Origin: Hypericum androsaemum
Taxonomy: Eukaryota; Streptophyta; Magnoliopsida; Malpighiales; Hypericaceae
Assembly: GCA_963995505.1 (NCBI GenBank)
Contig: OZ023183.1
Span: 16,488,671-16,552,670 of the forward strand
Reading direction: 5' to 3'
Length of the DNA: 64,000 nucleotides
Shown here: piece by piece, positions 37,038 through 49,925 of the stretch
Numbering within the stretch: the stretch's first letter is position 1
Layout of the letters: every line of letters starts with the position of its first letter
Notes under the pieces: model-generated
The model's database searches: none
Told to the model about the DNA's origin: nothing
What the model saw: only the letters and a program-made list of their open reading frames with translations
Translations under genes and position numbers: made by a program

Positions 37038-37346
37038 ATTAGGCTGGGGAGGATCTCCATGCTATTTACCGTGAATCAGGGGCATCGTTTTGTTCAACTT
37101 TGGTTCTCCGCTTATGTGAATAGACTAGCGCGGCTCTGTGTTCGGCAAGTGACCCTGTCGCTGCGTGGGGCAATAGTCTGGATGCACCTTTCGATTAGGA
37201 ACCAGGTATCGTATATACATTAGCAGTTGGCAGGAAAAAAAGAGCCGATTCAGCGAGACCAAAGTGGCTCTAAGTGAAGTCGTAAGATCTGATTAGCTAA
37301 ATTTAAGGTTTTGATGTCTAAAAATGTTCTGTCAGATCAATGGTTA
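37038..37346 (+). other. 3' untranslated region of the SUMO protease gene
   Basis: Sequence between the TAG stop and the next transposon. No other gene is visible. Confidence 0.5.
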
Positions 37347-38409
37347 GGGAATTTATTCTTAGGTACCTCAGTATTTGGTTTCATCTCTGATAGGGTCTCT
37401 TGTGTTTGGTAAATGATTGTGTTCCCTGAGTTTGTTTGGTTTCATTATATGTCCGGGTCCGTTGCTAACGTCATCGTCCAATTGTAACTCTCTTTTGGTC
37501 ATGTGAAATGACTTTTATATTCTGAACATAAAAATGTTAAATAAATCCCCACAACTTGGTCTCCTCCGGCCCTTCATCTGGTCCACCGGCAACGTCCTCG
37601 GGCCTCAAATCCAATTCCACTTCGACAACAGCAGGAACTCGCCCAACTCTGTCATCCAACCTCGCCAACATGTCCAACCTCAACGGGATCTCCTCATAGA
37701 GAACAGCCTGATCCTGCCTCCCCCAGAGATGGGCTCCTCAAGAACCGTCCTCCACAATGGCATCAGCTTCAACCAGCTTGTGGGCCCCTCTCGGAAAAGA
37801 CCGGTTCAACTAAAAAGATTGGAAACTTCCCTTGGTCTCCCCCCCTAATTTTCGGCCAAAATCAAACAAAGAAATCATCTTTCCTACAGCCACACGAAGA
37901 AGACTTGGAGGTTCTCCCCGGCGAGGGAGAGGAACTGGAGCTTCGGGAAGCCGTGGCCGGAGAGAGAGAAGCCGTTGAGGGAGGGGAGAGTTTTCCCTTG
38001 GCCTTGAACACTATCAGGGTGAGGAGCAGCTTAACAATCTCTCCGCACCCTGACTGCAAGTGAGCGACGTCGTAGCAGAGCCCCAAGGCAGATTCCGGGT
38101 TGGGAAATGAGGCTGCAGAAGGAGAAACATGGAAGACGACATGTGAGGCCCGAGAACGTCGCCGGCGGACCAGGTGACGGACCGGAGAAGACAAATTCGT
38201 GTGGATTTTTTAAAAATATTTTTTTTATGTTAAGGGTATAGACGGCATCTCACATAACATAAAAGCTAAAATTGCCAATCACATGTCATCAGTGATAATC
38301 CCGAACGTATTATAAAAGCAAACACAATGAATGACATAATTTTTTACTAAATATGAGAGATCCGATCAAAGATAAGACCAAACACGAGGCTCATTCAAAT
38401 AATTTACCC
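37347..38409. mobile_element. Degenerate Mutator-type element, possibly with an NLR leucine-rich-repeat fragment
   Basis: The left end GGGAATTTATTCTTAGGTAC and the reverse complement of the right end GGGTAAATTATTTGAATGAG are related to the family termini, and the inner arms (TTTGGTTTCATC..., a TAACGTCATC motif and their complements) also pair, with many mismatches. The interior is GC-rich with frames interrupted by stops. On the minus strand a segment at about 37900-37990 reads LSGHGFPKLQFLSL, reminiscent of the LRR region of plant NLR immune receptors. No target duplication is seen; this is probably the oldest copy. Confidence 0.55.
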
Positions 38410-38841
38410 AAAAAACTATACAATAACCTGCCATCACACTTTTTTTTTTTGAAAGGTAATAACCTGCCATCACAAAGTGTCGCTAAAGTAAAAAAAAAAA
38501 TTTATGGAAAAATTTCACTTGCCTTATGTTCGGCGATTTGACATATATGTCTCTGGTATAAAATTTTGATCACTGTGTAATTTCAAGGGGACTTGTCGGA
38601 AAGCTGCCCGAACAGAAAACGTTGCCGTTTTGCGCACACATGGCACGCCAACTTGGCGAAAATTTTACCCGGATTTTTGCGGAGTTGATGTGGTGAAACT
38701 TCCAAAACAATCTCACACTTTTTTTTTCTTTCAAAAAGACCCGACTTTCCCTTCTCTTTGTCCTCCCTCAACCTCAATTACCTCTCCCCTTCAACCGTGA
38801 ATCATTTCACATCGCCACCATCTAAAACTTCCAAAAACAAA

Positions 38842-38846
<5 letters not shown>

Positions 38847-38876
<30 letters not shown>
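38847..38876. repeat. (GA)15 microsatellite ending at the start codon of the O-fucosyltransferase gene
   Basis: A run of GA dinucleotides ends directly at ATG 38877. Such GA tracts are bound by BPC/GAGA-type factors in plants, and they also vary in length between individuals. A (CTC)n run lies just inside intron 1 (about 39018-39060). Confidence 0.85.
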
Positions 38877-38881
<5 letters not shown>

Positions 38882-41701
38882 GGTGAGCCATCAGACGCAA
38901 TCGCAGAGAATAGCGTTGGCGGGGGCGCTGGTGCTTCTTCTGCCAGCTGTCTTCCCCAGACTCTTTGGCCCATTGGGCCGCGCCTCCCCTTCCCTCTTCT
39001 CTGTAATAACCCCCCCTCCCTCCCTCCTCCTCCTCCTCCTCCTCCTCCTCCTCCTCCTCCTTCCCCTTTCCTCTGTAATAATGTTTATTCAGTTGAGATT
39101 TGATTTTTTTTTTTGGCTGGGGTGGGTGGGAATGATCAGGAGTGGAATGCTCCCAAGCCAAGGCACTTGCCCCTGCTCCGAGCCGCTCTGGGCCGCCATA
39201 TTGTAAGTAGGTGTCGCTTCGGCTCATTTTCCTTCCAATTTCTATCGTTTTGGATTCCAAATGTGGAAACTTTTTAGGGTTTTGGAGTAAAAGATTGGAA
39301 CTTTAATAGGAAATGTGATTTCTTTTTGGTTCAGCCCATCAGACAGGAGTCGGAGCTCTGGTCCCCTTTGCCGTATCAAGGATGGAAGCCTTGCGTCGAA
39401 CCCGCTAGCACTGTCACTTGTAAGTTTCGACGGAACCAGAAACACGAGGTTCGATTTTGTGGTTTTCGTGGGATGGATCGTAATGCGTTTGAGTTCGTAT
39501 GTTTTGAAGCTCTCCCTGATAAATCGCGAGGATATGTTCAAGTGTTTCTTGATGGAGGACTGAACCAGCAGAGAATGGGAGTAAGTATTGGGGGGTGTGG
39601 TTGGATATCGGAAGTGTTTGTTTTGATCCAAGTTATTAATCCCGGATGGTTTTTGGATCTTCTCCTTTTTGGCCAACTTTTAGATATGTGACGCTGTTGC
39701 TGTTGCTAAGATACTCAATGCCACGCTTTTGATCCCTCACCTTGATGTGAATCCTGTTTGGCAAGATTCAAGGTACTATTTGTTGTTACCTGCTGTCGCG
39801 CATTCCCCGACACGGCGAATAGAGAAACAATTGAAGCAGCTGTTACATTTGTTTTCTGCAGCTCTTTTTCGGATATATTTGACATTGATCACTTCATTGA
39901 TGTCCTGCGTCACGAAGTCCGGATAGTGAAAGAGCTTCCGGGTGACTATTCTTGGAGCTCAAGGGAGTACTACGCAACGGGTATTCGGCCAACTAGAATA
40001 AAGACCGCACCCACCCAAGCGTCGGCTGATTGGTATATAGAAAATGTCTTGCCAGTAATGCAGAGGTTAGTAAGTCAAGAAAGTAGTACCTCCATCATGG
40101 TGGTGCTGCTATCCTTTCTGTATCATTTTAAATTGTTCGTCCCTTCAATTTATTTATCGTTCTCTTCTCTTAGGTTTGACCATTTTAGGATAACAAAATT
40201 TGAACTTCGAGCCTTGTTCCTTTTCCCTGTGTATTGCATTGCGCTGAACATGGTCGTCCGTAGGTATTGAAGCCAATAGTTCGTAGGCTGAGTTAAAGTT
40301 CATCATGGAGAATATATTTTAAACTAAAAGTTGTAGATGGTATGATGAGCACAATATATGAATCTTGCAGTTATGGAGTTGCTGCTATTGCACCATTCTC
40401 TCACCGTTTGGCGTTTGATAAACTGCCTGCAAGCATCCAGCGTCTACGTTGTAAAGTCAATTTTGAGGCTTTGACTTTTGTTCCTCGAATTATGAAACTT
40501 GGCGAGGTGCTGGTCAATCGGCTACGGTTTCCTCCTCTTGTAGTGCGACGTTCAGAAAACGAATATGGCACCAGCAAAGAGGGATCTGGAAAGTTTGCTG
40601 TCCTACATCTTCGCTTTGATAAAGTATGGCTCGTCAGTTCTTTCAGATAACATATTTCAGAATCTTGTGTTTCTGATACTTTTGTATCTTCGTGAACTCG
40701 TCAGCATGTGATTCATACAAAACTTCTTAATGTACATAGATTAGTCTGTTTCTAACACGTTCAAACGTGAAACTCCATAGGATATGGCTGCTCATTCAGC
40801 ATGTGATTTTGGTGGAGGGAAAGCTGAAAGACTAGCTCTGGCCAAGTACCGGCAAGTGCTCTGGCAAGGAAGGGTCTTAAATTCTCAGTTCTCTGATGAT
40901 GAATTGAGAAGTAAAGGACGGTGTCCATTGACTCCTGAAGAGATTGGGTTGTTGTTTGTGGCTTTGGGCTTCAGCAACAGTACTCGTCTTTATCTTGCAT
41001 CACACAAGGTTTTTCTTCTTTACTTCTCACAGATCTTGTGTACACCCCGACTTTTCAACCGAGAAAGTAGATGATAGTCCGTCGCATGCCTTCAGTAAAA
41101 AATGCACCATTCATTTCATTGGAAAATGTGACTCTTGAAAGAAATATCTTGCAGGTTTATGGTGGAGAAGCAAGGATCTCTACGTTGAGGAAGTTATTCC
41201 CGATGATGGAAGACAAAAAGAGCCTTGCCTCGGCAGAAGAACTGGCCGAGGTTGATGGAAAGGCGTCTTTACTGGCTGCAGTAGACTATTATGTCAGCTT
41301 GAAAAGTGACATATTCGTGTCTGCTTCCCCCGGAAATATGCACAACGCTTTGGTAAGGCATCTCGACCAATGTCGTCGGTCCATCCATCTTTACAATTTG
41401 ATGCACCTCATCATCTTTTTAGCAATCCACATCTATCTTTCAGCATCCCCGTTAGCTGTTGTGTGTATTGACGAGTGACCTGTGATATCAGGTGGGACAC
41501 AGAGCTTATCTGAACATGAAGACGATAAGACCGAACATGGTCCTGCTCGGTCCCCTCTTCCAGAACAAAAGCATCGAATGGCCGGACTTTCAGCTTGCAG
41601 TTCTTAATGGACACAAGAATCGACAAGGGCAGACCAGGTTAAGAAAAGAATCGCAGTCTATTTATACGTATCCTGCGCCGGATTGCATGTGTCAATCCTA
41701 A
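38877..41701 (+). CDS. OFUT: GDP-fucose O-fucosyltransferase family protein (type II membrane protein)
   Basis: Ten exons: 38877-39002, 39140-39202, 39335-39419, 39510-39580, 39684-39772, 39862-40065, 40371-40623, 40781-41008, 41155-41352, 41492-41701. They give 508 residues in one frame. A signal anchor (IALAGALVLLLPAVFPRLF, about 11-29) near the N-terminus predicts a Golgi type II topology. The family's GDP-fucose-binding segment DGGLNQQRMG, then AVAVAKILNATLLIPHLD, is followed by HLRFDKDM and a C-terminal SASPGNMHNALVGHRAY block. Plant members (PF10250) act in the secretory pathway; some affect cell adhesion, pectin or hormone signalling. The precise acceptor of this member cannot be read from sequence. 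Intron 3 (39420-39509) is 90 bp with no stop in frame, so its retention would insert 30 residues. Confidence 0.92.
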
Positions 41702-42615
41702 TGTCCAAGCCAGAGAATTTTGCAGCCACTCCTTGCATACAATATTATAGTGGACACTAAAAATTCTTTTGGTTTTTATTCAACATATTTATCTTATCTT
41801 ACGATTATTTTTTGGTGGTTTGGTCCTAAATCTTAAACCTCAAACCCAAAGCAAAAACCTAAACCCCAAAGTCAAACCCTAAACTCTGGACTCCACACTA
41901 CCGGACCCCCGGGCTCCTAGACCATCAAGACGGACCCCGGACCGTCGAGACCCCTGGACTCCTACACCTTGCACCCTGCACTCGGACCTCCGCACCCCTG
42001 ATCCCCGGACTCCCGCACCCGTGGACCCCTGGACCTGCGACTCCGAACCCCAAATTCTGTTCCGTTTTTATTTTTGTACAGTTTAAATAAGAAAATTAAT
42101 GATTTTGCAAATTTTAAAATTGGCGTGTGTATCTTTACTAATCAAACTTTAACCCAGGTTTTCCGAAACCGGGCATTCTGCGTCAGGTTCATAACGCACG
42201 AGCATGTTATTTCTCAATCCATCTGGTATGCATCAACTATCCAGATCTTTGGAATCCCTTTATTTTGAAATATCCATGCATTGAATTCACCAAACATTCT
42301 GCGAGATTTAAATTAATTTCAGTCCAGCGAGGAAATATAGCTGTGAACCAAAAAACGTGTGTCACCACTGAACAGACAAATATGCGTCAATCGACGCATC
42401 ATATCAACGTGAAGCATTCTCTCGTTTCCTTTCACTAAAAGGGGGCTTAGCCCACGGGTTCTGCCCTAAAATTATGTACAGATGACACACAACTCTGACT
42501 TGGATTGCTCCGGCTTTAAAAAGCAGCTGTCGCATCCTGCAGCCGAGTGTTGAGATGCATATTAATGCACCATGACTGTGTTTGGGTCATATCATCTGTA
42601 TGCCCTACCCCACGG
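41702..42615. other. Convergent intergenic region with degenerate telomere-like and GC-rich minisatellite DNA
   Basis: Contains the 3' ends of the two converging genes. Bases 41826-41888 are variants of CCCTAAA/CCTAAAC, followed to about 42050 by an irregular GGACCCC/GGACTCC-rich minisatellite. The stretch just before 42616 is the 3' leader of the mechanosensitive channel transcript. No further gene is seen. Confidence 0.6.
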
Positions 42616-45600
42616 CTATCCACTTTGCGAGGTGCTCTTAACTGTTGGCGCCTGTCCATCTTTCTTTTCTTTGGCACCGGAGGTGGAAGCCCCTCCATTT
42701 CGACTGGCCGCCAATTCCTTGGACTCTGCTGGGAAAGGAGATGGTTCCTCGTCTATTGGAAGTGTGCGTTTTGAACCCTCAAGCGCAACATCTAGGACAA
42801 GATTCTCTTCCTTGGGGGACTTGGCTGCTGCCGAAACGGACTTCTCAGTTTCCTGGTTTGTCTGTGAAATTGCCACAGAGTTGGGACTTCTTTCAGAGTC
42901 AGGCATTGTATTAGTTGTTGAAGACTTTCTCTGCATCCCTCCTTGGCTGATCTCTTCCGAATTACGGGCCGCCATCTCCTTCGACACATTAGCTGTACCC
43001 TCACTAGGATGCTTTTTGTCCGAGTTCGGTTGGACAGGGTTATCTGGAACAGAATTTCTAGGCTGAGTCTCTGGTGCTTGGGTTGCTAAAACCTTTGAAT
43101 TTGCACCAGAAGCAGAAGTTACTGTAGCCATACGCTTATCTTTCCTCGAGTCTGGGATTGCTGGTGAACCAGGTTCCAACTCTTTGAACTCATATTCTGC
43201 GACTGCCTCAAATTTTGCATCTCTTTCTTCACTGGTGCCTGCTGCATGGGCTGGGGTTTTGACTTTATCATCACTGACTTTATAAGAGGGTTCAATTAGT
43301 AGATAAGGGCGGTTAGCTGCTCTTGAAGGAGTAAAAATGCTGTCATCGAATGGTACGTTGTCCAAATCAGCATCACTGTAGTATTTCTGAACTGTACGAA
43401 TGGGTGTGGCGAGCCGAGCTTGGTGATGGCTTATGACCCTAAGAAGATCCAACAGTATCGCTTCCTGGCATATTGCACATGTCAAAACAGGTCAGTCGAA
43501 TCCCCCGTAGAAAGAACTACTGCTCAAAGATGCAGTCCTAGACTGAACTTGGTACAGTTTTGACACATTTTTTACTGGAAGGAGATTGAACGAAGTGTTT
43601 TTGACTTTTTTTTTAGAGTTTGTTTTGACTTGATGAATATGATTCAGAAACGCAGGACTCCATGACATCAAATTGAGCAAAATGTATCTGAGCATTCGAA
43701 ACTTTCATGTAAAATTTGTTGCTTGTCAATTGTGGTGATTCCTTCAATTAGCAAGTGGTTCTACTGATGCCCAAAATTTAAATTGCAAACGTTTTTCTTA
43801 TATCTAATCTCCAAGGAAAAGCAGTGTAACTACTAGTAACAGTTAAAATGAAGCACGGTGAAACAGCTGCTCCTACCTTAACACCGAGGTACTCTCCGAA
43901 ATGCGAGGTTTTCACAAAGCACGACACCAGGATCTGCACAATGCACCAGTATAGAGACCTTAAAACGGAGCCCAGAACAATCGTAGCCCACAAAACCACC
44001 TTAAGACGTCATGCCAATAGTTCTTTACTATATAGATATATTGATGTGACAGACATTATATTTATGTTGCCTTAGGAGGGACGGGGGGGCCTTTCTACTT
44101 ACAGTCCAACCTTTAAACAATATGCAAAGTGACAACGATAGTGTGTCTACTCAGAACACTGTCCAAATCATATCAGATAATGACTAGATAACATTACCAT
44201 TAGAGCCTGATTATCTGGATTAATATTCTCCAGAAATACTCTCCTGTGCAACTTTTGCTGTTCCACTTGAGGATTCTTTGCCAACACTTTTCGCATATCA
44301 GCAACAATTTTCTGCAAGATAATGAACTTGATATCATGTACACAAATTCTAGGCTTGCAACAATAAGAGATCACTGGAGTATGTAACTATCATCTCACGT
44401 TAATTTTGTTCACATCTAAGTGACTGATCGCCAGGTGAGTCTTGACACGCCAATGAGTTTTCTGGCTAAGATTTCTCACAACATTCACAGTGAATTTGTG
44501 GTTTGGAATGTGGACTGCTTCACGGTCATCACCTCTTATAATAGTTGGCGACCACCAACCCACATGCTGGAACATAAAAAAGCATGTTCAGAAAGCTAAA
44601 CACCCATCCCCAGCATCAGTATTGTAGAGTTTGTCCCGAACAGAAACCAACATCAGGCAGAAATATTTTGATGTTGATCTGCAAGCCTTTTACACTCAAG
44701 TCTTCCAAGGTAGGAAGGAGACAGGAAAAGACAAACCTCAACGGTACCAGAAACTTCGTAGCCCTGAATTTTTGTCTGAATCCACTCATTCAAGACGAAT
44801 GGTCGAGTGGCATGAATCATTACACTTGAGAGAAAGTTGGTAAGTATCTGAAACCAGAAAGTTAAACATTTATATGCAACAACGGATGTGATGGAATCAC
44901 TGAAAAATGTTGACAAATACTCATGAGAAAGCAGAAATCTACCTCACGACCGGCGAGTGTGATTAATACAGTACCAAGACCACCGGCAGTGACCCATTTT
45001 TGAGTTGAGTAACCTAGCAGTTCCATAAACAGTGATACTGCAGCAACCCAAACTGCTGTGTAAACAGCTTTTCCGGCAAAACTAAAACCCATCTGCACAA
45101 GCAATAGCATGCTACCGTAAGAACGTTATAACAAGGTAGATGGAAAAACCAGTCATACAATCACTATAAGAGATGCGTAGGTAGATGCATTGAGAAAGAG
45201 AGAAATTAGACAAAAAATGTAGTAAACTCGAGCATTTGGCAGTTTTCTTATTTGGGGTATTGACAGCGAAATGTGTCCAATGCCACAAAATGTGTGAGCT
45301 CCAAGTAAAACTAACCACTGGTAGCTTACGGTTAATCACAAAGCAAGAATAAAAAGACTTCACATCAATCTAGTTAATGGGGCTCTTCACTGCCAAGAAA
45401 GCAGGTCAATTTACAAAGTGATGGGACACTGAACAAAGTACACAACCACAGTTTATGATAGCGTTGAGTCATCAATCATTGCTCTTGCTCTCCTCTGAGT
45501 ATTTCCCACAAGAGCAGTTCATTCATACCAGATATAAAATCACAAGAGATAATCAGAGGAAATCAACAAATACAATAATATGAAAGCCGTAGAAACATAC

Positions 45601-47371
45601 ATTGGTTGCATCACTGGATTCATTTGTAATTGTACCCGTGAAGAATTTTTGTGCCTGTTGGATCAAGCTGTAAAAGAAGAAGCCTTGACAGCTTAGTTAT
45701 TGATACAAGAGGCAAAATCGGATTGACACAGAAAGATTCTGGAACAGTCCAGGTTCATGAGATGTCCATCAGCATTATACCTACTGACCTACTTCAAGTG
45801 AGATAAAACAGCCTATACTCAAACCCAAGGATGAATCAAGAGCATTGAGGACTAGTAAAGAAATAGCTCACATTGCATGGAAAGTAAAGTGACTCGATTA
45901 TGACATATGACAATTTGTTAATGTTTGCATTTACATGAAGTTCATATCATAGAGAAGTTGTAACAGCATGCTTTGATAACTTGAAAAGTAGCTCAGAGGG
46001 ATGCCAGCAGCAAATCAGCATAACAAAGCACATGTAAAAGAGAAAATGAAAAAGAAATTCGCGAGGTACATACAAGAGGTAAGAATACAATCGTGCAGCA
46101 AAACACATAAGCAAGCTCAGATAAACCACAAAAAAATGCAGTAATCCAGTTGATTGCCTTCAGGGTGCGAGGATGGCATCGAGAGACACACCTTGATATA
46201 CAATAGGCAAATGCAAGCACGGTGGATAAAGACCGCACAAAATTCAGCAGTCGCTGCTTTACAGCTTGGCTTGCAACTGATGGAAGAACCACTGGATCCA
46301 AAGCTCTGATAGAACATAGTACCTTGTAATTAGAACACAAGTCTCAACTAGGCAAACCCTGAGCTAAGCCATTGATTTGACATACCTGCAGACAAGTGTT
46401 GCTCCAGTCCATAACAGCAAAGGTTGCACATAAGAGGTCAAGACATAATGGGCACTACTTTTTTCCCAGCTATTATCAGATTTCTGCATGATGGAGTCAA
46501 AAGAATAAAGTTTCTTAAATGAATGCAGAAAGAAGGAGTAAATCTGAGATTTAAATTTTCCAATGCAATATCTAACAAGAACTCTTTAGAACGATGAACG
46601 GCCAAGTACTTGGAGGAAAACACTTCTGCCAAGCCGCACAAGTGGGCCAAGACCCCATGCTGCAAGAGCAATAATACCAACTGCGGGGATCAACTTCAGC
46701 AGGAGAGGATTTGCAACTAAAGCATCGCAGGACCTAGGGTTTCGAGACAGGATAAGAATTCATTAGAAACATAGGAAAATAGGAAATGGAAGTACATTTA
46801 TATAGCAGAAAAGACACTCCTTCACATCGACAAGCTTCAGGTCTGGAAAGCACTGTAAACATATATACCTTTTCAAGACTGAAGCTGCTGCTTCCGGAAC
46901 AGGAATCTTGCTTCCGCCACCAGGACTTAGAAAAGCTTTGCACACCAGAACTCTGCGTCTAGAAGGCAGAGGACGCAATGGCCCGTGAATGCTGCTCACA
47001 ATATGTAGACTCCAAGCATCTCGTCTCTACAGATACCATATAATACCAATTCCAGTTAGGCAGTTACAACAGACAGATGGAACACATTATCTAAACTTAC
47101 TACAAAACTTACTAAAGCACAAGGAGATAAATCGATGTTAACCAACTGCACTCTACGCTTTCCTCCAGTGACATTCTGCAGATAGCAGAAAATTTAGGAG
47201 GAAAAAAGCTACTAAAAATAGTAACCTTCAATTAAAATTCAAATTAGATCTAAATAAACGCCAATCAACCCAGACGCATAGAGAGCAACTCACCGGACCT
47301 ACCGGATTCCAGCAACCACGGCCACTATAAATCCTCAACTCGTGAGAGAGCTGCATCGAGCCAGTCATCAT
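42616..47371 (-). CDS. MSL2/MSL3: MscS-like mechanosensitive ion channel, plastid MSL2/MSL3 type
   Basis: Thirteen coding exons on the minus strand: 47371-47294, 47175-47113, 47026-46869, 46733-46610, 46483-46386, 46305-46192, 45667-45601, 45092-44943, 44847-44737, 44566-44399, 44311-44198, 43933-43877, 43464-42616. They give 716 residues. The Ser/Arg-rich N-terminus fits a chloroplast transit peptide. Hydrophobic helices follow ([54 protein letters not shown]), then the MscS pore helix and beta domain ([50 protein letters not shown]). The tail after [19 protein letters not shown] is a long, disordered, charged C-terminus, usual for this pair. Such channels relieve osmotic stress and control plastid shape and division. 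The first of two adjacent ATGs was chosen; the third Met, six codons on, is also possible. Confidence 0.93.
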
Positions 47372-49105
47372 CCGATCCAACCGCTTATTTCTCGCATCAA
47401 CAACCCTACGGTTTAGTAAATAACCGTCACCGTAATTATATAACCTGAAAAGGTATAATCCGGGAGGAAAAAAATTACAAGTTAACGCGAAACCCTAGGA
47501 TTTGAAGCGCTAGCTTTTTCACATCTTATCTACCTGTTCCTCTTCTTCTCCGCAAAACGAAACGAGTTTTTTTTTTCAACGAGAGTAAAAGAAATAGCTT
47601 CCAAAAATAAATTTGACTCCGCTTTCCACGAGATGTACTCGTTAGAAAATGGAGGGAAAAGGACACCGTACGAACGCGGAATAGTAAAAGTACCAGATGC
47701 CTGGTTTCGTCGAAACGCGATGGGAGGAGGATGTGGTAATGACGACGAACTTCCTTTGTACCGCGAAAACGACGGCGTACTGGGAAAATGCACCGGGGCC
47801 GGGGGCGGAGGCGGAGACTTTCCTCTCTCTTTGGCCTACGTGGCACAATAGGATAACGTTGTTTTGTTTTGGATTGTTTTTAATCTTCGATGGCTTTTAA
47901 AATTGCTCTGTTCTATTTTAACTGTGTGGTTTATGTGGCGCCTTGCCGCCTCGATCCCTTTTTAACTTGCTTCTTTAATAATTAATATCCTTTTTAGTTT
48001 TTAGTATTTCCTCTTTTGGTTTCTGCTTCCCTCAAACGACGGCGTTTTCTGCAATGGCCTGAACCGTCGGCGACCTTTGTCTACGCAACGGGTGGGTAGG
48101 TGAGATATTTGTTCAAGGTTAATTAACAACATGGAAAATACTATTTTAGTATTATATGGTTTGATTTTTTTATCAAAAATTATGTGGTCTATTTTTTACA
48201 TATATTTTTTAAATTAACATTTTTAATGAAAAATGTATAAGCATCCATCTTTGGTTAGTTCTTTTGAGGTGAATGATATTTATTTATAAAAATAAAAAAT
48301 CATGAATAATTTTTTGCTTTGGCTCAATTCGGTGGGACCCAAAAATCAAAGTGTATTTTGCTTTGGAAAGATAATGGGAGTGTGTTTTAAGTGGATGAAA
48401 TTGGTCTAATTGTTTTACCGAAATTCACATCAGTGTACTTTTTCATCACGCATCTCTTTTCCTCCATCCAGAGATAAGCACAAATGTTGATATACATTGA
48501 GCATCAACGTCAATTTGTACCATGCGCACTTTTTTAATCAAATTGCGTGAAATTAAGATATTAACTAAACTAGCTAATTCATATTTAGTCAAAGAAAAAC
48601 ACAAAGAGCTGTTTTTCGCTATAAATTTTTAACACTTCATAATGCTAGTATTTTTTTTATCACTTATTATCTTCACACTATTGCGTCAACTAATTCAGAT
48701 TCGAACTGATTAAAATTTGTAATAAAATATAATAAATATCTTATAACAAGTATATAATACTACTGCATTTCTAAAAGCTCCAACTTCTCTATTTCTTCAA
48801 GTGCTTGGTAAGCATTTATTGTACTTGAAATCACGTGTACTATTGAGATAGGAATTCGGACACGCAACATACAATCCCCCAAACTTTGGCAACTACGTTT
48901 GACTTGCATCGTGCAAGTTTTGTGATTAAAACTTCTTGTTTCTTTTGTTTGATCCAGTTCTGTGATACAAACAGCGTCACTGACTGGGCCCCTTGAAAAT
49001 TCCCCTTTTGGGCCTATACACGTGTATGGTATGTTGAAAATTATCGCGTTCCTTCCTTTTTTTTTGGTTTTATACAACTTCATATTGGATCCATTAAACT
49101 TTCTA
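47372..49105. other. Promoter region of the channel gene and AT-rich spacer
   Basis: Bases 47372-47860 hold the channel's leader and promoter. The minus-strand frames there are rich in Arg/Ser/Phe and have no domain. From 47860 to 49105 the DNA is AT-rich with nothing recognisable. Confidence 0.5.
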
Positions 49106-49362
49106 GGGTAAATTATCCTTGGTCTATAGAAAAATCACCTCTAGGATTCCTGCTTTATTAAAAATTATTTAGCCGTCCCTGCTTTATGTAAAAATGTTGG
49201 TCTCAGGTCCCTAAGATCGGAATCTGAGATTTTCTCCGGCGAAGAGGCATCTAAAAGATTTTTTTCCATTCCGACCTTAGGGACCTGAGACCAACATTTT
49301 TACTTAAAGTAGGGACGGCTAAACAATTTTTAATAAAGCAGCGATTCTAGAGGTAATTTTTC
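49106..49362. mobile_element. Small Mutator-terminus MITE, foldback
   Basis: It begins GGGTAAATTATCCTTGG like the larger elements. From 49129 (GAAAAATCACCTCTAGG) it folds perfectly for more than 90 bp onto 49362 reading backwards (GAAAAATTACCTCTAG), including TTGGTCTCAGGTCCCTAAG and its complement. The right terminal GGGTAAATTA is missing or diverged, and no target duplication is seen. Confidence 0.7.
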
Positions 49363-49437
49363 GATTTTTCTATCCAAATTCGAGTCAGTTAAGACTCTGG
49401 AAATGTGATAAAGTTCTTTAACAAATATTTAGTACTA

Positions 49438-49925
49438 ATGCATTTACTATTTCCTATTTACTATTTCCTATTTCCTACTTACAATTTCTTATTTACTATT
49501 TACTATTTTCCATTTCCTATTTCTATTTTTCTATTTTCTATTTTATATTTCCTATTTTATATTTCCTACTTAATATTTCCTTTTTCTTTTTTTCCTTTTT
49601 CTTTTTTCTATTTCATATTTACTATTTACTATTTCATATTTTCTATTTACTATTTACTATTTTCTATTACCTATTTCTTATTTCTTATTTTCTATTTCCT
49701 ATTTACTGTTTCATATTTTCTATTTCCTATTTCTTATTCCTATTTCCTATTTTTGATTTTTGATTTTCGATTTCTTATTTTCTACTTACTGTTTTCCATT
49801 TCATGTTACCATTCCCTATTTACTGTTTCCTACTTACTATTTTCTATTCACTATTTTCTTTTTTATTTTTATTTTCTATTTACTATTTCTTATTTCTTAT
49901 TCCTATTTTCTATTTCATATTTCCT
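49438..49925. repeat. CTATTT-family simple satellite array, left arm
   Basis: About 490 bp of CTATTT/TTTCCTATTT/CATATTTC variants (6-8 bp units, purely T/C/A on the top strand). The 222-codon open frame over it (49405-50073) encodes only F/Y/L/I/S and is a by-product of the repeat. It ends at CCTAGG (about 49922-49927), where the orientation flips. Confidence 0.9.

Noticed and set aside
38802..39260. Minus-strand 152-codon frame with poly-Glu and Ser-Leu runs
   Set aside because: It is antisense to exons 1-2 of the O-fucosyltransferase gene and made of the GA and CTC microsatellites.
42572..43066. 164-codon plus-strand frame
   Set aside because: It is antisense to the last exon of the mechanosensitive channel gene, whose frame matches a known family along its whole length.
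47526..47848. Three overlapping Arg/Ser/Phe-rich minus-strand frames upstream of the channel gene
   Set aside because: No domain, overlapping frames, and a position expected for promoter and 5' leader.
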